This document shows, one piece after another, positions 1-8,200 of a stretch of DNA of 64,000 nt. Every line of letters begins with the position of its first letter. The first letter of the stretch is position 1. This DNA comes from Marinisporobacter sp. (GTDB lineage Bacteria; Bacillota; Clostridia; Peptostreptococcales; Thermotaleaceae), in NCBI GenBank assembly GCA_025210525.1, contig JAOARP010000039.1:1-64000 (forward strand). Direction: 5' to 3'. The position numbers were made by a program, and so were the translations under genes. The notes beneath the pieces were generated by a model. The model was given only the letters and a program-made list of their open reading frames with translations, was not told the origin of the DNA and made no database searches.

Positions 1-137
1 ATCACCAAGGGGTCTCCTGCATGCCATCCACAGGCAATATTTGCAGAAGTTACATATTTAATCACTTCTTCATCAAGTCCTATTTTGTAATTTCCAAAAC
101 TCTCTCCTAAGTCGCTGTTTAAATCAACTTGATACAT
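1..137 (-). CDS. pxpA: 5-oxoprolinase subunit A (PxpA/YcsF, LamB_YcsF family), N-terminal part only
   Basis: The first 45 codons of a gene running off the left edge of the window. The translation begins [15 protein letters not shown] and continues with a segment containing [13 protein letters not shown], both signatures of the LamB/YcsF family. Members of this family form the PxpA subunit of the ATP-dependent 5-oxoprolinase that opens 5-oxoproline to glutamate. The ATG at 135-137 is preceded by a strong AGGAGGTGC ribosome binding site at 141-149, which fixes the start. The neighbours (an IclR regulator and a YcsI-like hydro-lyase) repeat the content of the Bacillus ycsF-ycsI-kipR region, which supports the call. 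The 3' part, and any pxpB/pxpC genes, lie outside the window. Confidence 0.88.
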   Translation of the reverse strand, partial: MYQVDLNSDLGESFGNYKIGLDEEVIKYVTSANIACGWHAGDPLV

Positions 138-163
138 ATTAGCACCTCCATTTTTATCGTTTC

Positions 164-182
164 ATTATACGAACCGATGGTT
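164..182 (-). promoter_or_regulatory. Candidate -10 box and operator upstream of pxpA
   Basis: On the minus strand a TATAAT hexamer (164-169) lies 26 bases upstream of the pxpA start. Next to it on its upstream side is the dyad AACC-GAT-GGTT (172-182). An IclR-family regulator is encoded just upstream, so this dyad is a candidate operator. No convincing -35 is seen. The dyad is short and the assignment is inference. Confidence 0.3.
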
Positions 183-320
183 TATTATTTATAATGTTAT
201 ATTAACACACACTATTTTTCTTGTCTATATTAATTTTTATAAATTTTTAGACAATTGAGTTTAATGTTATTTTTATTCCCTTCCCCTTTAATTGAATTAA
301 TTTTTATTCTTTTTATTTCT

Positions 321-364
321 AACAAAAAAGAACCACGAAAGATTTTGCCTTTCATGATTCTTTA
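321..364 (-). terminator. Intrinsic terminator of the IclR gene
   Basis: On the minus strand the arms AAGAATCATGAAAG and CTTTCGTGGTTCTT form a stem with a 7-base loop, followed by a T-run. The IclR stop codon (352-354) lies inside the 5' arm. Confidence 0.75.
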
Positions 365-1137
365 TATCCTAATGCTTTTGAAATTTCCTTAGCCGTATTC
401 TTAACTTTTTGTATGATCTCATCAATTTTTTCTTCATCAAAGCGTTGAACTGGTCCTGCCGTACTAATAGCCGCTACAACTTTTTTCCTGTAATCAAATA
501 TAGGAGCTCCAATGCCTATTGTTTGCATTTCCATTTCTCCAAAGCTTATGGTATATCCATGTTTTCTACTTCTTCTAATCAACTCCCATAGTTTTTCTTT
601 TTGAACGATAGTGTTTTCTGTATATTTTGCAAAGCTTTCCTCCTCAATGATCTGATTGATTTCATCATCTTCTAAAAAAGATAGTATGGCTCTCGGGCAA
701 GCTCCTGCATTTAAGGATGCAGTCCTTCCTGTTTTTGTAAAGAGCCTTACAGGATGGGTACAAATTAATTTTTCAACATAGATCGCTTGATTTTTCTCTC
801 TCATAACTAGCTGTACATCTTCATTAATCTCATCTCTTAATTTTCTCATAAAAGGTACTGCAATTTCTTTGATTTCTAGAGCTTCTGAAACAAGCACTCC
901 TAATTCAAGAAATTTCATGCCTAATTGATATTGATTTTGTTTACCGCTGATATCAATTTTCCTAAGGTATCCATTTTTTTCAAAAGTATTAAATAATCTA
1001 TACACAGTAGCCTTTGGAATAGATGATAGCCTTGCAATTTCACTAAGTCCCCTTACAGGGTTCTCTGCTGTGAAATATTTCAAAAGACCTAATGCCTTAT
1101 CTAAACTTTGATTGATACTCTGATCCTGCTCCTTCAT
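352..1137 (-). CDS. IclR-family transcriptional regulator (KipR-like)
   Basis: A 261-residue cytosolic DNA-binding protein. The N-terminal winged helix (about residues 10-75, with GLSEIARLSSIPKATVYRLF) has the typical IclR recognition helix. The C-terminal two thirds match the IclR effector domain, including LNAGACPRAILSF near 140 and a segment around GIGAPIFDYRKKVVAAIS near the end. The length fits the family. The ATG at 1137 has the ribosome binding site AGGAGGG at good distance. It sits between pxpA (same strand) and a divergent YcsI-like gene, the same company kept by Bacillus KipR, so it probably regulates this 5-oxoproline locus in response to a small organic acid. The ligand cannot be read from sequence. 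Confidence 0.88.
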   Translation of the reverse strand: MKEQDQSINQSLDKALGLLKYFTAENPVRGLSEIARLSSIPKATVYRLFNTFEKNGYLRKIDISGKQNQYQLGMKFLELGVLVSEALEIKEIAVPFMRKLRDEINEDVQLVMREKNQAIYVEKLICTHPVRLFTKTGRTASLNAGACPRAILSFLEDDEINQIIEEESFAKYTENTIVQKEKLWELIRRSRKHGYTISFGEMEMQTIGIGAPIFDYRKKVVAAISTAGPVQRFDEEKIDEIIQKVKNTAKEISKALGYKES

Positions 1138-1312
1138 ACATTCCCTCCTACATCCTTCCTTTTAGTATCCTTATTATACCATGTTCAAAATTTTTTCAAA
1201 AGAAATTGCCAAAATAATACAACCCCTATACAATAGTATCTATATTCAATATTTTTATACAATTACACTTTTTCTGTTTTATCTACATTTATATCTATAA
1301 GGAGGAATCCCC

Positions 1313-2104
1313 ATGAAAGATTATTCTTTGTTAAAACCCTTCGAAGTTCGTCAAATGATTCGAGACGAAAAATTAAAAGCACATACATCTGGTATGTGCC
1401 ATGGCTATACTCAAGGAAATTTAGTCATCTTGCCAAAAGCTTTAGCTTATGATTTTTTATTGTTCGCACAAAGAAATCCTAAGCCTTGCCCCATCCTTGA
1501 AGTTACTGACATTGGATCCAAAGAATTCAAAACTATCGCTCGTGGCTCTGATGTAACTACAGATCTTCCAAAGTATAGAATATATAAAAAAGGAATCCTT
1601 CAAGGAGAATACACAAATATCCAAGAATTTTGGCAAGATGATTTTGTTTCATTTATATTAGGTTGTAGCTTTACATTTGAATCTGCTTTAATAGAGGAAG
1701 GTATTGAAGTAAGACATATTACAAATGGTAAAAATGTTCCTATGTACATTACAAATATCCAATGTAAAAAATCAGGAATATTTTCTGGTCCTACAGTTGT
1801 AAGCATGAGACCTATCCCCTATGAAAAAATCGTAAAAGCTGTTCAAATCACTTCAAGATATCCAAGTGTTCATGGTGCTCCTTTACATATTGGAGATCCT
1901 GAAGTAATCGGTATAAAAGATATCAACAAACCTGATTTTGGTGATCCTGTAGATATACAATCTGGAGAAGTTCCTGTTTTTTGGGCATGTGGTGTTACCC
2001 CTCAAGCTGTTGCTATGAATGTAAAACCTGAAATCATGATTACCCATGCTCCAGGACACATGTTTATTACAGATATAAAAAATCACCAGCTAGCTATACG
2101 ATAA
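1313..2104 (+). CDS. Putative hydro-lyase, YcsI/DUF1445 (D-glutamate cyclase-like) family
   Basis: A 263-residue cytosolic protein matching the YcsI/DUF1445 family end to end. Conserved segments include RGSDVTTDLPKYRIYKKG, FVSFILGCSFTFE, the PMYITNIQC region, SRYPSVHGAPLHIGDPE and a C-terminal ITHAPGHMFITD block. Characterised relatives are described as hydro-lyases or D-glutamate cyclases that form 5-oxoproline, which fits a location next to pxpA. The start has a clear AGGAGGAATCCCC leader ending at the ATG. It is transcribed divergently from the IclR gene, so the 175-bp spacer between them probably carries both promoters and regulator sites. The exact reaction in this organism is inferred from family and context. 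Confidence 0.85.
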   Translation: MKDYSLLKPFEVRQMIRDEKLKAHTSGMCHGYTQGNLVILPKALAYDFLLFAQRNPKPCPILEVTDIGSKEFKTIARGSDVTTDLPKYRIYKKGILQGEYTNIQEFWQDDFVSFILGCSFTFESALIEEGIEVRHITNGKNVPMYITNIQCKKSGIFSGPTVVSMRPIPYEKIVKAVQITSRYPSVHGAPLHIGDPEVIGIKDINKPDFGDPVDIQSGEVPVFWACGVTPQAVAMNVKPEIMITHAPGHMFITDIKNHQLAIR

Positions 2105-2157
2105 ATTTGATATATATATATAGAAGTCATCATAAATTGAACATCTAAATGAAAAAT

Positions 2158-2574
2158 CTATATTTCTTTTTGAAATGAAATAGCTAGATATTTTTCAAGT
2201 ACTTCTTTTGTAGGTTTAAATAACCCCATATCTATTAGTTCATCTAATGCAAACCATTTTAATTTTTTCATTTCAGAAAGCTGGGGTTTTGGTTTTCCTT
2301 CAAATTCTTCACATAAAAAGACTCTAGGTTGAACCAACCTTTTTATTCCTTTTACATAGGCTTCTGATGTAACCGTTCCTAAATATTTAAGTTCTTTTGC
2401 AAGAAGATTGAACTCTTCTTGCATTTCTCTTTTCGCTGCTATTTCATAATTCTCCCCTTCTTCTAGCTTTCCTCCTGCTAAGCTCCATCCTTGCCCATCT
2501 ACTCTCCATCCTAGCAATACCTTATTATTTTCTTTAATAATAATTGCACAACACCTATCAAATACTTTCATCAT
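2158..2574 (-). CDS. NUDIX hydrolase (MutT-like)
   Basis: A 138-residue protein with a NUDIX box near residues 34-57: GGKLEEGENYEIAAKREM continuing into QEEFNL. This fits Gx5Ex7REUXEE, but the usual glycine after the EE pair is replaced by asparagine. The fold hydrolyses a nucleoside diphosphate linked to another group; the substrate cannot be predicted. Its start is one of two adjacent ATGs (2574 or 2571) after AAGGAAGTG. The gene converges with the YcsI-like gene, and its upstream region faces the bifurcating-complex operon across about 380 bp. Confidence 0.85.
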   Translation of the reverse strand: MMKVFDRCCAIIIKENNKVLLGWRVDGQGWSLAGGKLEEGENYEIAAKREMQEEFNLLAKELKYLGTVTSEAYVKGIKRLVQPRVFLCEEFEGKPKPQLSEMKKLKWFALDELIDMGLFKPTKEVLEKYLAISFQKEI

Positions 2575-2617
2575 ATAACACTTCCTTTTAAATTAGAATA
2601 CTTATTATATTTTTTTT

Positions 2618-2775
2618 ATATTTACCTTTAACTTAAAATATATTATCATAATTTATGAATACTTACTTTTTTTTATTTTTTCTTTTGTTGAAGATTTTTT
2701 TCTGACTATTTTTGAATATTTATTAAATTTTTTATATTTTATATTTACCTTTAATTCAAAATGTATTATTATGAT
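2618..2775. repeat. Two 35-bp imperfect direct repeats in the nudix/stn-like spacer
   Basis: Positions 2618-2652 and 2741-2775 share 30 of 35 bases (both start ATATTTACCTTTAA). All five differences are transitions. One copy is next to the NUDIX promoter region and the other lies about 75 bp upstream of the -35 box of the redox operon. They may be binding sites for a shared regulator. The rest of this 377-bp spacer (2575-2951) is very AT-rich and shows no gene. Confidence 0.5.
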
Positions 2776-2848
2776 TAATATATAATCATGATTATTCAAT
2801 TATTATTTTCCTTTATTATCCTAATCATTTTCGCATAACTAGGATAAA

Positions 2849-2877
2849 TTTACAATCATCATTAGGTATGTTATAAT
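2849..2877 (+). promoter_or_regulatory. Sigma-A-type promoter of the bifurcating-complex operon
   Basis: TTTACA (2849-2854), a 17-base spacer, then TATAAT (2872-2877). This lies 75 bases before the start of the first gene. Confidence 0.7.
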
Positions 2878-2951
2878 TTTTATATTGATTTTTCAGTGTT
2901 TTTCGATTATTGAAATAAATTTTCTTAATACATGTAAAAGGAGTGTGGACA

Positions 2952-3482
2952 ATGGATTGCTGTGGTGGAAAGAAACTCATGGTAGATGTAAGTGACCCTA
3001 ATGTGGATCTAAAAAAACTAGATCCTGTACTACAAAAGTATAAAGGGATTTCAGGCAGCCTTATTACTATTTTACAAGAGGCTCAAGAACTTTACGGCTA
3101 TTTATCCCTAGAAGTACTCAATTATATTGCTGAAGAGATTGGTGTAAAGCCTGCAAAGGTTCATGGGGTAGCTACTTTTTATACCCAATTTAGACTTAAT
3201 CCTGTTGGAAAGTATTTGATTATGCTTTGCCAAGGAACAGCCTGTCATGTAAATGGTTCTAAACTAATCGAAGAAGCTATTTGTGATGAGCTAAAGATTG
3301 GTGAAGGAGAAACAACTGAAGACGGTTTATTTACCCTTAATAATGTTGCCTGTCTTGGTTGCTGTAGTTTATCTCCTGTTATGATGATCAATGGAGAAAC
3401 TTATGCAAAGCTTACTCCTGAAAGTACAAAAAAAATATTAAGAGAGTTAAAACAAAAAGAACAAAATAGCGAGGAGGTTTAA
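2952..3482 (+). CDS. NuoE-like [2Fe-2S] subunit of a HydABC/Stn-type electron-bifurcating complex
   Basis: A 176-residue thioredoxin-like ferredoxin subunit. The C-terminal half carries the four-cysteine [2Fe-2S] pattern of the NuoE/HydC family: CQGTACHVNG, then NNVACLGCCSLSPVM. The N-terminal helical part (GSLITILQEAQELYGYL, PAKVHGVATFYTQF) is equally typical. I place the start at the ATG at 2952. The GTG at 2943 lies inside the AAAGGAG ribosome binding site and is not a plausible start. The gene is first in a tight three-gene operon, 3 bp from the NuoF-like gene. In such complexes this subunit passes electrons between the flavin/NADH subunit and the rest of the assembly in the cytoplasm. 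Alternative reading: a subunit of an NAD-linked hydrogenase, but no HydA H-cluster protein is present here. Confidence 0.9.
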   Translation: MDCCGGKKLMVDVSDPNVDLKKLDPVLQKYKGISGSLITILQEAQELYGYLSLEVLNYIAEEIGVKPAKVHGVATFYTQFRLNPVGKYLIMLCQGTACHVNGSKLIEEAICDELKIGEGETTEDGLFTLNNVACLGCCSLSPVMMINGETYAKLTPESTKKILRELKQKEQNSEEV

Positions 3483-3485
3483 ACC

Positions 3486-5237
3486 ATGAAGATCATTGTA
3501 GGTCAAGGAAGCTGTGGATTAGCTGCTGGTGCAAATAAAGCATATGATGTTTTTGAAAATGCAATAAAAGAAAAAGGTCTTCAGGTAGACCTTGATATTA
3601 CTGGCTGTATTGGTATGTGTTATTTAGAACCTATTATTGATGTTTTTGATGATAATGGACAAAAAACAACTTATGTAAAAATAACTCCTGAAATGGCCAA
3701 TGAAATCGTTGAAAAGCATATTATAGGAAAAGATCCAGTGAAGGATTATATGATTTCAGAAGAAGATTTAAATGTTTTATCTAAACAAAAGAGAATCGCT
3801 CTAAGAAATTGTGGAATCATAGATCCTGAGTCTATTGATGAATATTTAGAAACAGGTGGATATAAAGCAGTTGAAAAATGCATCAAGGAAATGAGTCCAG
3901 AAGAAGTTATTGAGGAAATTAAAATTTCTGGTCTTCGTGGACGTGGTGGTGCAGGATTCCCTACTTGGTTTAAATGGAATGCTGCGAAAAATTCTAAGGC
4001 TACCCCTAAATATTTAGTATGTAATGCTGATGAAGGAGATCCAGGTGCTTTCATGGATCGAAGCGTTTTAGAGGGAGATCCTCACAACCTTATTGAGGGA
4101 ATGATGATCGGTGGATATGCTATGGGAGCAAACGAAGGTATCATCTACGTTAGAGCTGAATATCCATTAGCAATCATTCGTCTTAAAGTAGCTATTAAAA
4201 AGGCTCGTGAAAAAGGTATTTTAGGAAAAAATATATTTGGTTCTGGCTTTGATTTTGATATGCGTATCAAAGCAGGCGCAGGTGCTTTTGTTTGCGGAGA
4301 AGAAACAGCTCTTATTGCATCCCTTGAAGGAGAGCGTGGTATGCCAAGACTAAAGCCTCCATTCCCTGCTCAAAGTGGATATTGGAAAAAGCCTACAAAT
4401 ATTAACAACGTAGAGACTTTTGCAAACGTTTCTTGGATTATATCAAATGGTGGTCAAGCCTTTGCAGATATGGGTACAGAAAAAAGTAACGGAACAAAAG
4501 TATTTGCCCTTACTGGAAAGATTAAAAAAGGTGGTCTAGTAGAAGTACCTATGGGAATGCCTTTAAAAGAAATCATCTTCAATATTGGTGGCGGTATCAA
4601 GGAAGATAAAAACTTCAAGGCAGTTCAAATGGGTGGTCCATCTGGAGGATGTATTCCAGCAAGTATTATAGATACTACTGTTGATTATGAATCTATCAAC
4701 AAAACTGGCGCCATTATGGGTTCTGGTGGTATGGTTGTTATGGACGAAACTACTTGTATGGTAGATATGGCTCGTTTCTTCCTTAACTTTACTCGTGAAG
4801 AATCTTGTGGTAAATGTATTCACTGTCGACTTGGTACAAAGAGAATGTTAGAAATTTTAAATCGTATTTGTGAAGGAAAAGGAAAAGATGGAGATATTGA
4901 ATTACTAGAAGAATTAGCTATAAAAATCAAAGAAGGTTCTTTATGTGGACTTGGTCAAACAGCTCCTAATCCAGTTCTTAGTACGATTAGATATTTCAGA
5001 GACGAATATGAAAAGCATATTTATGATAAAAAATGTCCTGCTAAGCAATGTACAGATTTATTAACTTATTCAATTGATCCTGAAAAATGTATCGGTTGTA
5101 CTGCCTGTGCTAGAAATTGTCCAGTGGATGCTATATCAGGACAGGTTAAACAAGCACATGTCATCGATCCTGAAAAATGTATCAAATGTGGAAAATGTGT
5201 ACAATCTTGTAAATTCAGTGCAGTTATAGTTGAGTAA
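3486..5237 (+). CDS. NuoF/HydB-like NADH-binding flavin subunit
   Basis: A 583-residue protein with the full HydB layout. It has an N-terminal thioredoxin-like [2Fe-2S] domain (SCG near residue 10 and GCIGMC near 40-45), then the NuoF core with the NADH/FMN glycine loop GRGGAGFPTWFKW (about 150) and NADEGDPGAFMDR (about 180). The [4Fe-4S] motif ESCGKCIHCRLGTKRM follows near 440. Two C-terminal ferredoxin clusters come last, CIGCTACARNCPVDAI and CIKCGKCVQSCKFSAV. It is the subunit where NADH exchanges two electrons at FMN, the likely bifurcation site in this family. A GAGGAGG site precedes the ATG, with a 3-bp gap from the upstream gene and 15 bp to the next. It belongs to the same complex as its neighbours. 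Confidence 0.93.
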   Translation: MKIIVGQGSCGLAAGANKAYDVFENAIKEKGLQVDLDITGCIGMCYLEPIIDVFDDNGQKTTYVKITPEMANEIVEKHIIGKDPVKDYMISEEDLNVLSKQKRIALRNCGIIDPESIDEYLETGGYKAVEKCIKEMSPEEVIEEIKISGLRGRGGAGFPTWFKWNAAKNSKATPKYLVCNADEGDPGAFMDRSVLEGDPHNLIEGMMIGGYAMGANEGIIYVRAEYPLAIIRLKVAIKKAREKGILGKNIFGSGFDFDMRIKAGAGAFVCGEETALIASLEGERGMPRLKPPFPAQSGYWKKPTNINNVETFANVSWIISNGGQAFADMGTEKSNGTKVFALTGKIKKGGLVEVPMGMPLKEIIFNIGGGIKEDKNFKAVQMGGPSGGCIPASIIDTTVDYESINKTGAIMGSGGMVVMDETTCMVDMARFFLNFTREESCGKCIHCRLGTKRMLEILNRICEGKGKDGDIELLEELAIKIKEGSLCGLGQTAPNPVLSTIRYFRDEYEKHIYDKKCPAKQCTDLLTYSIDPEKCIGCTACARNCPVDAISGQVKQAHVIDPEKCIKCGKCVQSCKFSAVIVE

Positions 5238-5252
5238 AGGGGGGAAAATATT

Positions 5253-8200
5253 ATGTCTAAAATAAGATTAAATATAAACGGAAAAGAAGTATTAGCACAT
5301 AGTGATCAGACCATTCTAGAGGTAGCAAGAGAAAATGGTATTGAAATACCTACCCTTTGCTACGATGAAAGAGTTGAAATATATGGTTCTTGTGGACTTT
5401 GTGTTGTAGAGGTTGAAGGAATTCCAAAGCTTCTAAGAGCTTGTGCAACAAAAATCAGTGAAGGTATGGTTGTAAAAACAAATACACAAAGAGTACGTGG
5501 TTCAAGAAGAATGGCATTAGAGCTTCTTTTATCAGACCACGTTGGAGATTGTAGACCTCCTTGTGTACTAGAATGTCCTGCAAATACAGATTGTCAAGGA
5601 TATGTAGGTCTTATAGCAAACGGACAATTTGAAGAAGCTGTTGAATTAATCAAAGAGCAACTTCCACTTCCTGCAAGTATCGGTAGAGTCTGTCCTCACC
5701 CATGTGAAGATGCTTGTAGAAGACAACTTGTAGAAGAACCGATATCTATTGCAGCTTTAAAGAGCTTTGCAGCAGATATAGATTTAAATAATGCAAAATC
5801 CTTCATGCCAGAATTAAAAGATGCTACTGATAAGAGCATTGCTATCATCGGTGGAGGTCCAGGAGGCTTAACGGCTGCATATTATCTTGCTAAGGAAGGT
5901 CATAGCGTTACGATTTATGAGGCTATGCCAAAGCTTGGTGGAATGTTACGTTATGGAATTCCTCAATATCGTCTTCCTAAGGAAGTATTAGATAAAGAGA
6001 TTGCCATCATTGAAAAAATGGGCGTAAAAATGATTCCAAATATGAAAATCGGTAAAGATATTGAATTTGATTCTATTAGAAATTGTTATGATGCTGTTTT
6101 CGTTGCCATCGGTGCATGGACTAGTTCAAAACTAAACTGCCCTGGTGAAGATTTAGATGGTGTATATGGTGGTATCCACTTCTTAAGAAAAGTTACTACA
6201 AACGAACCTGTAAAAATTGGTAATCGTGTAGCAATCGTTGGTGGTGGTAACACGGCTATGGACGCTTGTAGAACCGCTGTAAGACTTGGAGCTAAAGAAG
6301 TTTATAACGTTTATCGTAGAACAAAAGCAGAAATGCCTGCTGAAGAAATAGAAATCGTAGAAGCTGAAGAAGAAGGCGTAATCTTTAAAAACCTTACAAA
6401 TCCTATCGAAATCATCGGTGAAGAGGGTAAGGTAACAAAAATAAGACTTCAAAAGATGAAGCAAGGTGAACCAGACGCTAGTGGTAGAAGAAGACCTATT
6501 CCTATTGAGGGTGAAGAAGAAATTCTAGAAGTAGATGCAGTCATTGCAGCTATCGGTCAAGGAATCGATGCTACAGGCTTTGATGGCATAGACCTTACTA
6601 AAAAAGGTACAATCATTGCAGATGAGCATACTTACCAAACAAATCTTCCTGGTGTATTCGCTGGTGGAGATGCTACAAACAAAGGTGCTAGTATTGCTAT
6701 TGCTGCTATTGGTGAAGCTAAAAAAGCTGCTACAGTGATTTGTAGTTATCTTGAGGGAGAAGTTATTCCATATGAAAAGCCTTTCTATGTAGAAAGAGAT
6801 GATTTAACAGAAGAAGACTTTAAAGATCGTGAAAAATGTGCTAGAGCAAAAATGGATCATTTAGCTCCTGAAGAAAGAAATAGAAACTTTGAAGAAATCG
6901 GAAAAGGCTTTACAGTAGAGCAAGCTCAAAAAGAAGCGATGCGTTGTCTTGAATGTGGCTGCCATGATTTCTTTGAATGTGAATTAATCAAGCTTGCAAA
7001 TGAATATGATGTAAAACCATCAAGACTAGCAGGTGAAGTTCATCATCGTCAAGAAGAAATTCCAGATGACCATCCATTTATTCATAGAAACCCTGATAAA
7101 TGTATTCTTTGTGGCCTTTGTGTAAGAGTTTGTGACGAAGTAATGGGTAATACTGCACTAGGTCTTATCGATAGAGGATTTGATACAATCGTAAAACCAG
7201 CTCTTAACCAACCACTGCAGAATACGAGTTGTATTTCTTGTGGACAATGCATCAGCGTTTGTCCAACAGGAGCTTTAGGTGAAAGATTAAGTATTGAAAA
7301 GGCTATTCCAGTAAAAACAAAAGAAACCCATACAGTTTGTTCTCATTGTAGTGTGGGCTGTCATCTAAACTTAAATACGAAGGGTGATATGCTTATAAGA
7401 TCTCTTCCTGAAAAAGAAAGTGCTGTTGATAATGGTCTTCTTTGCGTAAAAGGAAGATTTGGATTTGATATTGCTAAAAAAGGTACTCGCATTACAAAGC
7501 CTTTAGTTCGTAAAAATGGAGAGCTTGTTGAAGTTTCTTGGGATGAAGGTATTTTATTTGCTGCTAAGAAAGCACAAAGTCTTGGTGCTTTATACGGTAA
7601 CGATACTTTAGCTATATCTATATCTGATAGATATACAAACGAAGAAATCTATCTTGCAAATAAATTTGCAAAAGAAGTTATTGGCACAGAAAATGTATGT
7701 TCTTTTAATAGATTATCTGGTGGTATTGAAGATGTACTAGGCTATGATGCATCTACAAATACTTTTGAAGAGCTACTTTCAACAGAAACTATACTTCTTG
7801 TTGGTTCTGATGTTATTAACGACCATACTATCGCAGGAATTAAAATTAGAAAAGCAGTACAAAATGGTGCAAAATTAATTACAATCAATCCATTTAAAAC
7901 AACTGCCGATGAGTGGGCATCTAAAATGGTTACACCAGAAAACAATTTAAGCTTCTTAAAAGAAGTAACAAAAGCATTAATAGATAGTGGCTTCTCCCCT
8001 TCTAACGCTGAAGGCTTGGAAGAATTAAAAGATAGCTTAAAGGATGTAGTGGTTAGTGATGATGCTAAAGAAGTTGCTGAAATTTATGGAAAATCTAAAA
8101 AGGCAATGATCGTATTCTCTCAAAATGACGTTACAGTAGATGCGGCAAGAGCCATTGCAAATATAGCTGTCATCTCTGGTCATATTGGTAGTGCTTATAA

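Noticed and set aside
2943-2951. GTG start for the NuoE-like gene
   Set aside because: The GTG overlaps the AAAGGAG ribosome binding site; the ATG at 2952 has correct spacing.
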